DNA of 64,000 bases from Achatina immaculata (GCA_009760885.1 CM019719.1:32640584-32704583); one strand, 5' to 3'; counted from the first letter of the stretch, positions 22,000 to 32,749 are shown. A program made the numbers and translations. Notes: generated by a model not told the origin, from the letters alone.

Positions 22000-22699
22000 G
22001 GATTATACCTTCTACACAAACACAGGAAGAACAAAAGTTTTACTTGTCAGTATTTGCATACGGATCTGATTAAAATTCCACTTTGCGGTGCTATCCAATT
22101 CCCACTGGCCCCGGGGTCACCTAAAAGTGAGCGGAGAATGTTGACTTTTAATTTCTCCCCGGTGTTCTAAGACCAGTACACAAATAACATAGCCTAGCAT
22201 TGCGACAGGGGTTCTCATGCTGTTGCAAAAACTAAAACAAACGCCCCCGGGCCCCCACCTCCCGGCTTGCAGAGTGAAAACACATATTAAAATAAGTTTT
22301 TCTGACTCGCAGATGACGCTGGCTTCCAGAGTCAAAACATGTTATTTTCTTACTTTTATAATGTGAATTACGTAGATTATTTGAATCGAGGGGTCAGGAA
22401 AAACAATGAAGACAAACAGGACTGGGAAGTAAATCTCTAACAGCAGACTAAAAAAAAAAAGATTAAGACATAAACAGAAGTTCGTAGTTTAGTATCTTGA
22501 AGGAAGAAATATAGCCAGCAGAGTGATAAGCACATGGACGTCAAAATCATGACAAGGTGAAAACACGTTGTGTGCGTATATTTCTAATGCTAGATTTTTA
22601 CGGCGGGTAAATTAGGTCTACGTAGAAGTATATTTTTAAAAAAACCTTCTGGGATCATATTCCCCGTCTCTCGTCCTTCTTCATTCCATTTATGACAAT
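22000..22699. other. Single-copy DNA
   Basis: 22080-22330 is GC-richer with C/G runs (gcccccgggcccccacc). No gene recognised. Confidence 0.45.
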
Positions 22700-23250
22700 A
22701 AAGTTCATGCTGTGTAACCCACTGGGCACGAAAATCCGTGTTGTGTACCTCTTTGGACAAGAAAATCCGTGTTGTGTAACTCATGGGACAACAAAATCTG
22801 TGTTGTGTACCTCTTTGGACAAGAAAATCTGTGTTGTGTAACTCATGGGACAACAAAATCTGTGTTGTATAACTCTTTGGACAAGAAAATCCGTGTTGTG
22901 TAATTCATAGGACACAAAACCTGTGTTGTGCCACTCCTGGGACACAAAAATCTGTGTTGTGTAATTCCTGGGACACAAAAATCTGTGTTGTGTAATTCCT
23001 GGGACACAAAAATCTGTGTTGTGTAACTCCTAGGACACGAAAATCTGTGTTGTGGAACTACTGAGAGATAAAAATCTGTGTTGTGTAACTCGTAGGACAC
23101 GAAAATCTATGTTGTGGAACTACTGGGACACAAAAATCTGTGTTGTGTAACACTTAGGACACAAAAATCTGTGTTGTGCAACTCCTGGGACACAAAAATC
23201 TGTGTTGTGTAACTCTTGGGACACGAAAATCCGTGACGTGCAGCTTTTTG
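22700..23250. repeat. 31-bp minisatellite, ~18 copies
   Basis: The unit is AACTCCTGGGACACAAAAAT plus CTGTGTTGTGT. The left half uses 'ctctttggacaagaaaatc' and 'ctcatgggacaac' alternately, a 2-unit higher-order pattern. Open minus frames repeat H-N-T-D-F and are by-products. Confidence 0.94.
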
Positions 23251-23386
23251 AACACGAAAATCACAGAAGACCTCCAGGAAACAAGGAAAAGTCCATGGAT
23301 CAACTAAAGAAGTATCGAAAAATATGTTACAGGAAAAAAGTTACACAATTTAGAAGTTTTTTTTTTCATTCACTTGTAGCTGAAAG

Positions 23387-23542
23387 GAGAGGAAGACCAA
23401 GGTGAAGATGGCTGCAAGACATCGTTGATGATCTGCAAATGGATGCATCAGCGGCAGGTCATCTTGCTTACAACCGAGAGGCCTACAGGAGTGCTGTTTG
23501 GGAGGCAAAGTTCCGCATGGGACATGCAAATGAATGAATGAA
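23387..23542 (+). mobile_element. LINE-B 3' end with perfect 12-bp TSD
   Basis: A 156-bp 5'-truncated insertion from 'gagaggaagaccaaggtgaa' to a (TGAA)n tail. It is flanked by TGTAGCTGAAAG at 23375-23386 and 23543-23554. This fixes the true 3' end of the family and shows target-primed reverse transcription. Confidence 0.95.
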
Positions 23543-23662
23543 TGTAGCTGAAAGAGTGTGTTAATAATTTGTTTCACAGTGTAAAACTTTCAGATAGTGT
23601 ATCACTGACAGGTGACAATAAATTCTGGCTCTTAAAGCAGCCACAAAACATGATTGTTAATG

Positions 23663-23682
23663 ACAACAACAACAACAACAAA
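23663..23682. repeat. (CAA)n microsatellite
   Basis: Six CAA triplets. Confidence 0.9.
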
Positions 23683-23961
23683 ATCAAAGCAAAAAAAAAG
23701 GAAACAAAAAAAGCTCGACAAAGAAAACATTAGACAAGGCGATGATGTGCCAGTAGTACTGAACGATAAAAAAAATCTCATTGAGGACTCTAAAGACGAC
23801 GATGTGATGTCTGATAATCATGACAGCCGTGGGTACTGTAGGCTGAAGATAATTATTAAAGGTCTGGGAGAGAAATTTTAATAAGACCATGCAACTTAGC
23901 ATTAACCCTTCCTTCATCTCTTCCAGCTTTCGGCTTTTTAAAAATTCATTACAGTCCGTCT

Positions 23962-23979
23962 CCTTCCCTCCCTCCCTCC

Positions 23980-24012
<33 letters not shown>
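23962..24012. repeat. (CCCT)n / (TC)n tract
   Basis: Pyrimidine-only run of ~50 bp. Confidence 0.95.
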
Positions 24013-24092
24013 CCTGAAGAATTTCGGGCCCGCTCTTAAAACAGGGAAACCCTACAGACAATGTACCCGGTCTGGAGGCCCCCCAACCTTGG
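24013..24092 (+). mobile_element. Possible retroposon 3' end before the triplet array
   Basis: 'cccgctcttaaaacagggaa' and downstream 'ggaggccccccaacc' resemble 60913-60975 ('tcttctcttaaaacagggaa'). If both are copies of one element, its 3' tail is the AAT-type run that begins the triplet array. Confidence 0.3.
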
Positions 24093-26004
24093 TTTAATAA
24101 TAACAACAACAACAATAATAATAATAGCAGTAGTAGTAGTAGTAGTAGTAGTAGTAACAGTATTATTATTAGTAGTAGCAGAAGCAGCAGCAATAGTAAT
24201 TGTAGCAGTAGCAGCAATAATAGTAGTAGTAGTAGCAGCAGCAGCAATAGTAGTAGTAGTAGTAGTGTAGTAGTAGTAGTAGTAGTAGTAGCAGCAGCAA
24301 AAGTAATAGTAGTAGCAGCAGCAGCAATAGTAATAGTAGTAGTAACAGCAGCAGTAATAGTAATTGTACCAGTAGCAGCAGCAATAGTAATTGTAGCAGT
24401 AGCAGCACAATAGTAATAGTAGTAGCAGCAATAGTAATTGTAGAAGTATCAGCAGCAATAGTAATAGTAGTAGTTGTAGCAGCAGCAATAGTAATAGTAG
24501 TAGTAGTAGCAGCAGCAAAAGTAGTAATAGTAGCAGCAGCAATAGTAATAGTAGTAGTAGCAATAGTAATAGTAGCAGCAGCAATAGTAATAGTAGCAGC
24601 AGCAATAGTAATAGTAGTAGTAACAATAGTAATAGTAGTAGTAGCAATAGTAATAGTAGCAGTAGCAATAGTAATAGTAGTAGTAGTAGCAGCAGCAATA
24701 GTAATAGTAGTAGTAGTAGCAGCAGCAAAAGTAGTAATAGTAGCAGCAGCAATAGTAATAGTAGTAGTAGCAATAGTAATAGTAGCAGTAGCAATAGTAA
24801 TAGTAGCAGCAGCAATAGTAATAGTAGTAGTAGCAATAGTAATAGTAGTAGTAGCAATAGTAATAGTAGCAGCAGCAATAGTAATAGTAGTAGTAGCAAT
24901 AGTAATAGTAGTAGTAGCAATAATAATAGTAGCAGCAGCAATAGTAATAGTAGCAGCAGCAATAGTAATTGTAAAAGTAGCAGTAGCAATAGTAAAAGTA
25001 GTAGTAGCAGCAGCAGCAATAGTAGTAGTAGTAGTAGCAGCAGCAGCAAAAATAATAATAGTAGCAGCAGCAATAGTAATAGTAGTAGTAGCAATAGTAA
25101 TAGTATCAGCAGCAATAGTAATAGTAGTAGTAGTAGCAGCAGCAATAGTAATAGTAGTAGTAGTAGCAGCAGCAAAAGTAGTAATAGTAGCAGCAGCAAT
25201 AGTAATAGTAGTAGTAGCAATAGTAATAGTAGCAGCAGCAATAGTAATAGTAGCAGCAGCAATAGTAATTGTAACAGTAGCAGTAGCAATAGTAATAGTA
25301 GTAGTAGCAGCAGCAGCAATAGTAGTAGTAGTAGTAGCAGCAGCAATAGTAGTAGTAGTAGTAGTAGTAGCAGCAGGAATAGTAGTAGTAGTAGTAGCAA
25401 CAGCAGCAATTGTAATAGTAGTAGCAGTAGCAGCAGCAGCAATAGTAATAGTAGTAGCAGTAGCAACAATAGTAATAGTATTGGCAGTAGCGGCAGCAGC
25501 AATAGTAATAGTAGTAGTGGCAGCAGCAGCAGAAATAGTATTAGCAGTAGCAGTTGCAGCAGCAGTAATAGCAATAGCAGTAGCAGCAGAAGCAACAGTA
25601 ATAGTAGTAGCGGTAGCAGCAGCAATAATAGTAATAATAATAACGGCAGCACCAATAGTAATAGTAGCAGCAATAATAATAGTAGTAGCAGCAGCAGCAA
25701 CAGCAATAGGAGTATCAGTAGCAGCAGCAATAGTAATAGTAGTAGCAGCAGCAGCAGCAATAATAATAGGAGTGGTAGCAGCAGAAGCAATAATAATAGG
25801 AGTAGTAGTAGCAGCAGCAGCAATAGTAATAGTAGTAGCAGCAGCAATAGTAGTACCAGTAGCAGCAGCAATAGTAATAGTAGTAGCACCATCAGCAATA
25901 GTAATAGTAGTATTAGCAGCAGCAGCAATAGTAGTAGTAGCAGCAGCAATAGTAATAGTAGTAGCAGCAGCAGCACCAGCAGTAGTAGTAGTAGCAAAAG
26001 ACAA
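24093..26004. repeat. Giant imperfect AGT/AGC/AAT triplet array (~1.9 kb)
   Basis: About 635 triplets, mainly AGT, AGC and AAT, kept almost entirely in one triplet phase. Longer blocks recur: a ~65-bp module starting 'gcagcagcaaaagtagtaat' appears near 24516, 24720 and 25168. Phase conservation makes a 665-codon poly-leucine frame on the minus strand and long Ala/Val/Ile or Thr/Ile frames elsewhere; none is a plausible gene. Confidence 0.97.
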
Positions 26005-26184
26005 CGACTATGACAGCCATGTTGATAAACCAAAGATGTAATTATCCCCGACCCATAACCCTCCCCCCTCCCCTACCCTGACAAACATATTTTTACTTCT
26101 TTCATGACGGTGTATGTTGCCATGTGTGTTTTCTGCAGTAATGAACACAAAAAACCTCCCATTTTATAAGGTAACAAACTTCGC

Positions 26185-26310
26185 GGTAGTAGTTTACTGT
26201 GCTAGCATCACACTAGTTAGTTTAATGTGCTAGATTCACACTAGTTAGTTTGCTGTGCTAGCTTCGCGTTAGTTTACTGTGTTGGGTTTGCGCTAGTTAG
26301 TTTACTAGCA
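26185..26310. repeat. ~30-bp GCTAG-rich minisatellite, left part
   Basis: Units share 'agtttactgtgctagctt' and 'cgctagtt'. ~4 copies; it resumes at 26468. Confidence 0.85.
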
Positions 26311-26373
26311 CACAATATTTAGCGTATATGTATACAACTATACACGAAGCACTACAGTAAAACTGCGATACCG

Positions 26374-26467
26374 GAATGTATAAACTAGGAAAAAAATAAG
26401 AACAGCTTTATTACTTAACGAGTTAAGTAATAAAGCTGTTCTTATTTTTTTCCTTGTTTAAACATTC
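26374..26467. repeat. 94-bp near-perfect palindrome
   Basis: Arms 26374-26419 and 26422-26467 are 46 bp each with two mismatches and a 2-bp spacer (GA). The core is AGAACAGCTTTATTACTTAA and its complement. It interrupts the surrounding ~30-bp array. Confidence 0.95.
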
Positions 26468-26521
26468 TAGTTAGTTTACTGTGCTAGCTTCGCGCTAGTT
26501 AGTTTACTGTGCTAGCTTCAG
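26468..26521. repeat. ~30-bp GCTAG-rich minisatellite, right part
   Basis: Two further units of the array at 26185-26310, directly after the palindrome. Confidence 0.85.
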
Positions 26522-26814
26522 GTATAAAAGACCCCATTTGCAACAATAGCCGTTTTGCACTGCTTGCGACCTAGTGACCTCTTCCAACTTCCGTGTACTT
26601 AGGTGTGAGATAATCATCTCAGTCCTTGATTTATCTTCCATGTTGAGGGCAATTATGATACAGCGCGCACCTGCGGGGAAAGCATATATAAACGAAATCA
26701 CAAGCGAAGTCTTTAACACTCTAATTACTCTTTGGCAATGGTAAGTGTATAGGCATGCAAGTCTAGGACAAAGGAATGTCATGTGGATATTAAAATGAAA
26801 ATAGATGATTGTAT

Positions 26815-27185
26815 GGTACAGTTTTATAACAATAAAAAAAAAATAAAAAGAGTGAGGAAAGTGGACAGAAACAAGAATGGCATAAAGTAAAGTGAGTACG
26901 TATATATGAAGAACATAAAAACCTTTGTCAAGGATCACATACAAAGACAACACACCAGATAAAAACACGAAGAAATGTATGAAAAAATATATAGACTTTA
27001 CCTTTTGGCCTCCTGCTTGTAAGTCAGGCACGAAATGGTGTTGTTTCTGCCATTCTTGTTTCTGTCAAATTTTCATCACTCTTTCCATCTTTTTTTGTTC
27101 TGTTTGTAAAACTGTACCATACTCCTATCTGTTTTCATTACTAGAACCAGTTTTACCGCAGTTGTCATTTCTTTTATGCCTCACA
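26815..27185. mobile_element. FB-1 inverted-repeat element, both arms
   Basis: The left edge 'tggtacagttttataac' pairs with the right 'gtaaaactgtacca'; 'gagtgaggaaagtggacag' and 'aagaatggcataaa' of the left arm pair with right-arm 'gccattcttgtttctg'. The right outer flank ends 'ccagttttaccgcagttgtc', as at 8275. No transposase. Confidence 0.75.
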
Positions 27186-27189
27186 TGTG

Positions 27190-28194
27190 GGTATTAGCAC
27201 GACCATTTTAAAAAACCACACATAGTTAGCACTATTTCCAGATATTTCGACTTATCGAAGCTTCTCGAACATCAAGAAAACTCATAGTTTATTTTATTTA
27301 CAGTAAAAACTTATAGTTTATTTTATCTGCAGTAACCGTATTACTATACATGTTAGAGCTGGCATAGTTATAAACTGTTCACGTGACAGGGGCACGAGGG
27401 TCACGTGATGAATGGCTGATTCTGCTTGTTTATTTTCTAAATACACGACAGCCATTGTTCAACTTAAATTCTGCCGCCCGTGGTGGACTCAACTTCGATG
27501 ATCGCGTCAGCCGGCACTTGCGAGTAAATTACCCATCAAAAAACGCGAAAAAATGAAAATGTTATTGAGGTAGCCGATTGCCGTAACCGATTTATATTAT
27601 CAAGAACCCAGTAAAAAGCAACCAGCAAAATCTGTTAGGAGGATAATAGGCCCAGTAGACTGATGATGCTCAGTTTGCATGGAGGAGAATCTGTATGTGA
27701 GCACTTTGTAACGTTTAAATCTCGCCGCTAGTAAAATACGCGTAAGAAATAAAAGTCCATATGAGCATACACTTTCCACTGATATTTATAATGTAAGTTT
27801 ATTTTACATTTTGAAAAAAAAAAAAGGTACAAAGTACTGAATCTTGTACTGAGAAGACCGGTATTTCAGAAAGTACTTCATGCCTGGCGAAAGACAAGTG
27901 TAAGTTTACCGGTTTTAAAAAAAAAATCATAGCGCGATCACCGGTACTCAATTCAGTTTTACTGTCGAGAAGTGACGATAGTTGGAGCACGACTCTCTAC
28001 CCTCAGTCATAGAAACCGCGTCGTTTCGATACGGCACCGAAAAAAAATAGTTTCAACACTCCGCCACCAAGAAATAGTTCCAACATTCCGTCACTTATTA
28101 AATAGTTCAAGCAGTTAAAAGCAATGAAATACATTTTAAATCATCAAAATCCGATATTTCGCCAGTTTTTCCATGTCGGTGATACATACTGAAG
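27190..28194. other. ~1 kb single-copy DNA
   Basis: Contains a 2-copy ~30-bp direct repeat (ttatagtttattttat, 27280-27335) and two CACGTGA motifs 28 bp apart (27379, 27407). No exon recognised. Confidence 0.5.
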
Positions 28195-28360
28195 ATTATG
28201 ATGCGAGGGCTTATATTTTTCTTGATTTATGGGCACAGCAGAGGAGGATGTGATCAGAGTTAACACCCCCACCCCTCATGACGTACTTCTTTCCTAAACC
28301 CCAAAAGGGATCAGGTATCCACTTTTTTAACATCTGGCATGACGCGAACGTCTAAAGAAG
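28195..28360 (-). mobile_element. tSINE copy 3, body only
   Basis: 'cttatatttttcttgattta', 'agaggaggatgtgatcag' and 'atcaggtatccacttttt' match the SINE body at 42610-42720. The tRNA-like head is not recognisable. Confidence 0.5.
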
Positions 28361-28709
28361 AGATCATGCAACACACCGTTGCCACGGGAGCCAACTGACC
28401 TGATTTACTTCTCATACTTCCGTTAATCCCTCCGTGTGGTACCGGGATCTGCAAAGAATAGGACCACTACCACGCATGATCGTAAAAGGCGACTAAGGAG
28501 GGTTCGGCATAGGGCCAGCAACCCTATCTGGTAAAAAAAAACAAAAAACTATCAGACTGCTACAGAAACAGAAGCAAGAGAAAAACAAATGCAGATAGAA
28601 TCAGAAATGCTTATCAGGAAACTGAGCCCATGAATGTTGTGGATGAAAGCCACCCACTGGAAGTCCCCATGCCCGACTGCAGATTTCCTGGAATCTAAAC
28701 ACAAGATGC

Positions 28710-29531
28710 AAACAGGCAGCTGGAATGTAAGAACACTTAATTAGACTGGAAAACTAGCACAAACCATCAAGGAAATGCACAGATACAAACTAGACATACT
28801 AGGAATACAAGAAGCAAGATGGACAGGACACGGCAGAAGGAAATTAACATCACAGCACACAGAAGATACAATAATATGGTCAGGTAAAGAAGATCATCAT
28901 GAAGAAGGAGTAGCATTGATTATAACAAAAGAAACATCAAGAGCATTGGTGAAATGGACCCCTATAAATGAGAGATTATTGTATGCACGCTTCAACTCAA
29001 GATTCACGAAGCTGTCTATTATAGTTTGTTATGCACCAACAGAAGCAGCTGAAGAGGAATTAAAAGAAGATTTTTACAACAGCCTCCAAGCCACAGTAGA
29101 AACAATACCCAAGCATGCTACTCATCTTGGGCGACTTCAATGCAAAAGCTGGTGAGGGAAATGAAGATAGAAGAAGAATCATGAGAAGAGAAGGAATGGC
29201 AGAAATAAATAAAAATGGAGAAAGACTGTGCACTTTCTCTGAATAAAGCATGATGACCATCGGAGGGACAATTTTCCAACATAAAAACATCCATAAGGTG
29301 ACTTGGAGGTCACCAGATAAAACCACAGAAAACCAAATCGATCACATACTAATAAACAACAAGTGGAAACGGTCACTACAAGATGTGCGAGCAAGGAAAG
29401 GAGCAGATGTAGGAAGTGATCACAATCTTCTGGTAGCAAAAATAAAACTAAAACTAAGGAAAGCCAAAATCGGTAAACACAGAAAGACACGTTTTGGTAC
29501 AACAAAATTGAAAGACCAGCAAACAAGAAAT
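28710..29531 (+). pseudogene. LINE-A apurinic-type endonuclease domain, broken
   Basis: An exonuclease-endonuclease-phosphatase domain, the nuclease that nicks target DNA for a non-LTR retrotransposon. Landmarks in order: W-N-V-R-T-L (28724), I-Q-E-A-R-W (28806), I-V-C-Y-A-P-T (29020), G-D-F-N-A-K-A-G (29128), T-W-R-S-P (29299), I-D-H-I-L (29338), G-S-D-H-N-L-L (29412). Damage: a stop near 28739, a frameshift near 29115 and a stop near 29244. After 29531 the frame is interrupted by the insertion and picks up again at 31149. Confidence 0.9.
29520..29531. repeat. TSD, left copy
   Basis: CAAACAAGAAAT, identical to 31137-31148. Confidence 0.95.
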
Positions 29532-29899
29532 CTTCTTCTTCGTTAACTTCTACCACCAAGACCACCCTGTGATCCTACTGTGGTCCTCGATAGGTCCTGT
29601 GGTCCTCCTCGGTTTAGCTAAGTGGTAGATGTTCCTCTGTCTAGCTCCTTTATCCAGCTTCTTCTTCTTCTTCTTCTTCGTTCACTTCTACCACCAAAAA
29701 CCGCACTGTGAACCTACTGAATTCATGCCTGTGGTCCTCGTTAGGTCCCGTGGTCCCCTGTGTGGTCCAAAATAGACCACACGAGATCCACGAAAGGACC
29801 ACAAGAGATTCAGAGTGTCACAGTGCTTTAGCCTGTATTCTTGGTGGGTCTCGGAAGCGGGATTGCGTGACACCGTGGTTTTCATTGCACCAGTTTAGT

Positions 29900-30170
29900 C
29901 TAGGGTTGGACTTTCTCACCGGAAGACCTCGACGTGTTTAGGATATCAGTACATCCCCGCTGGGTGAGAGGCGGTAGCCCACCCAGGCCAGAGTTGGACT
30001 TTCTCACCGGAAAACCTCGACGTGTTTTGAGATACCCGTGTATCACCGCCGGGTGAGAGGCGGTTGCCCATCCAGTCCAGGGTTGGACTTTCTCACCGGA
30101 AAACCTCAGCGTGATTAGGATACGCAAACATCCCCGCCGGGTGAGAGGTGGTTGCCTATCTAGACTTCCC
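29900..30170. repeat. 88-bp tandem repeat, 3 copies, in the retroposon
   Basis: Each unit starts GTTGGACTTTCTCACCGGAA and contains 'catccccgcygggtgagagg'. Spacing is 88-89 bp. Confidence 0.9.
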
Positions 30171-30282
30171 TGGTCCAGTGTCTCCGACTTCAGCATTTTG
30201 CGGTCGTGGCCGCTACCCTTCCTAGTTGTGACCAGGATGGAGCTTTTGTCCAGGACGACGAATCCTCGCCACTAGTGACTTC

Positions 30283-30600
30283 TACCCCTGGGTTGAGCCG
30301 GTTTAGGCATTATCCCAGTATGGGCGTGTTTGGGACGGGACCGACCTCTAGAGCAGAGGTACTGTGACATGCATAGCCTTCAAGATTCACCCCTGGTATG
30401 AGCCGGTTTAGGCAAAATTCACCAGTATGGGTGTTTATCAGGCGTTACCGACCTCTAGAGCGGAGGTGGCATGACATGTCTAGCCATCAAGTTTCACCCC
30501 TGGTGTGTGCCGGTTTAGGCATATTTCACCAGTGTAGGTGTATTTCGGACGTGGGCGGCCTCTAGAGCAGAGGTACCGTGGTATAGCTCTCGTAGCGATA
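30283..30600. repeat. ~106-bp tandem repeat, 3 copies, in the retroposon
   Basis: Units start ACCCCTGG..GAGCCGGTTTAGGC and contain 'gacctctagagc.gaggt'. A fourth diverged unit lies at 30735-30835. Confidence 0.88.
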
Positions 30601-30975
30601 CTACTGGACATACCGGTTAAACTTCACTTTCCACCACCTTTTCCCATCGGCTCCGCACAGCAACCTTTATTTCTTTTCCGCATTTACTTCCTTAACCGGG
30701 AGGAGCTTCACTCCACGCACGGCATATGAAGAGTCTCGCCAGCAGTGAGACAAGCCGGTTCATGCATTTCACCCAACATGACTGCACTCAGGACGTGGCC
30801 GACCTCCAGACCAGAGGTGCCATGATTTGACTGTTTGCTTCGCTTTATCCTTTCTACCACCTTTTCCGCAGTGATGCTGCGCGGCAACCTCATTTGTACC
30901 TTTCTTCATTGGCCGGGAAGAGCACCGCTCCACGCACGGCAGCTGAAAAATCTCGCCAACAGCGGCAGATGAGCT
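30510..30975. repeat. ~235-bp direct duplication in the retroposon
   Basis: 30510-30735 and 30745-30975 share 'ccaccttttcc', 'cgggaagagc/cgggaggagc', 'tccacgcacggca' and 'tctcgccarcag' in the same order. Confidence 0.8.
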
Positions 30976-31136
30976 ACCAAAAGTGCCACTCATCTACCCT
31001 AAGTAACTGGTTTTCAGGCGCCAGATATTCGCCCTCGCCCCTTCTCCTGTCAGTTTAAACAGTTCTGCCACGGGAAGGCCAGGAGCTGGGCTTGACTGCC
31101 AGAGGCTGTTTGAGGCGCATTTGCAGTCCTTAGAAC

Positions 31137-31148
31137 CAAACAAGAAAT
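31137..31148. repeat. TSD, right copy
   Basis: CAAACAAGAAAT, identical to 29520-29531. Confidence 0.95.
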
Positions 31149-32068
31149 GAATTCTCAGTAGTACTTAAGAACCGCTTGAACATACTTCCGGCAGCTTTAG
31201 GGTACAAACAGGAGTGAAGCAGGGATGTGTACTGTTACCAACATTATTTATCTTGGCAGTAGACTGGTTAATGAAGGAGGCAACATCAGACAAACGCAGA
31301 GGATTACAATGGACCCTTGACACAGTGCTGGAGGATCTTGACTTTGCGGACGACATTTGTCTACAAAAAGCAACCTCAAAGATATGCAAGATAAAATAAA
31401 CAAGCTAACTCAGAATGCAAACAACATAGGACTAAAGATCAGCGTAGGAAAACAACAGCAAGTTAGTGGAGGAGGTCAACTAATTTGTATATCTTGATAG
31501 TAGAGTATTAGAAAATGGAGACAGCACAGAGGACATCAACAACACACTTACTAGAGCAAACCAGGCTTTTGCAATGCTGCAGATTATATGGAAATAAAAA
31601 AAAACTAAGCATGAATACGAAAATCAGTATATTTAAGATGCTAAGTGTACTACTCTGTGGAAGTGAATGCTGGAAAATCACCAAAACCATAGAAAACAAG
31701 TTGAATTCTTTCCAGACTAAATGTTTACGAAGAATTAGAAAAATATTTTGGCCAAACACCATAAGAAATAACATCTTGTTGGCAGAAATGCAGATGAAGC
31801 CACTGACAACAATTATTGAGGAAAGACGCTGGAGATGGTTGGGACATGTGTTCCGAATGACTGACAACTCACTACCAAAAATAGCACTAAGATGGACACC
31901 ACAGGGGAACAGAAGTAAGGGTAGACCAAAAGAGACACGGAGAAGAACAACAGTGAGGATGTTGAGCAATAGAGGGCTCACCTGGGCAAGAGCAGAAAAA
32001 AAGGCGAAGGACAGGCATTTATGGAAAACCCTTGCGGAAGCCCCATGTGCCCTGGGCACTTAAGGTTC
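31149..32068 (+). pseudogene. LINE-A reverse transcriptase, internally deleted, and C-terminal tail
   Basis: Resumes in the frame left at 29531. A large part of the reverse transcriptase fingers is missing. V-K-Q-G-C-V-L (31214) and the catalytic block D-F-A-D-D (31340) remain, then several stops and frameshifts. The C-terminal tail is clear from 31790: R-W-R-W-L-G-H-V, R-G/S-K-G-R-P-K-E-T-R-R-R-T, A-E-K-K-A-K-D-R-H-L-W-K-T-L. The element ends CACTTAAGGTTCA at ~32068 followed by (GA)n. Dead copy. Confidence 0.88.
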
Positions 32069-32118
32069 AGAGAGAGAGAGAGAGAGAGAGATAGAGCGCA
32101 GTTTTGTGTGTGTGTGTA

Positions 32119-32151
<33 letters not shown>
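32069..32151. repeat. (GA)n and (GT)n tail tract
   Basis: (GA)n 32069-32094, (TG)n 32104-32129, (GA)n 32129-32151. It follows the LINE-A 3' end directly. Confidence 0.95.
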
Positions 32152-32153
<2 letters not shown>

Positions 32154-32749
32154 CTTCCGTTAATGACTATATTGTAGATCAAATTGTCGAGAATGATCTT
32201 TCAGTAAGTTAGGACCTGTCTTGTTATTAAAGATCTTCCCTTGACACGTGAAGCTCTGCTGTAATTAATTAATTTTCCTATTAAACTGACAGTTCCCGCG
32301 CTATTATTGATATTCCCAGTCTTCTGAAATTACCGGGAATAAAATAAAATAAACAAGTTTCTCATCTTACATAAAGTGATCAATTGAGATCTACGTTCCG
32401 ATTGGCTTTTTTTTTTTTTTTTGGTAATTCTGCGTGCGTATTTATATGCTTATTTGGGCGGAGTACAAATGCGTAGGTGGTTTAAGAATGTCAGTCAGGG
32501 TTTGGCTGGTAATCGCGTGAGCGGATCATTTATCGCAAGAGAGTGGCTTTACGTTGCGCTGGAACCGTTATACTGCAGTGATAAAGCTATAAGATAGTTG
32601 AAATAAAGGAGTAATTTACATTCATTTTTTGTAGGTTTATTAAATGAACTGCTGAAGTGGTTATTAGTAGATCACCACAATATGATAATTTTCAGGAGAT
32701 GAAATATTGTTTGACCACACGTGTGCCGTAGCTTTCCTTCCGTTGTGGG
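32152..32749. other. Single-copy DNA
   Basis: T-run at 32408-32422; otherwise nothing seen. Confidence 0.5.

Larger units (their letters stand above)
28425..29531 (+). mobile_element. LINE-A, 5' part: leader and endonuclease region
   Basis: The longest copy of LINE-A. The leader (28425-28700) is non-coding. Coding begins near 28710, where W-N-V-R-T-L is visible before an early stop. The element continues after a 1,605-bp insertion at 31149. Confidence 0.85.
29532..31136 (-). mobile_element. 1,605-bp non-autonomous retroposon inside LINE-A
   Basis: The insert is bounded exactly by a perfect 12-bp TSD. On the minus strand it ends in an (AAG)n-type tail (29532-29541, plus a second internal one at 29658-29679), so it is a retroposon inserted opposite to LINE-A. 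It has no reading frame over 110 codons and is built largely of internal tandem repeats. Its terminal ~126 bp is duplicated (29532-29657 and 29658-~29790). It matches nothing else in the window. The autonomous partner is unknown. Confidence 0.85.

Noticed and set aside
24036..26033. 665-codon minus-strand frame, almost all leucine, and overlapping Ala/Thr/Ile/Val frames
   Set aside because: Produced by the phase-locked AGT/AGC/AAT array; several frames on both strands are open and no domain or start context exists.
26504..27031. 175-codon hydrophobic minus frame
   Set aside because: Lies across an FB-1 element; similar peptides appear at every FB-1 copy (7764-7967, 18334-18648), so it is repeat-derived.
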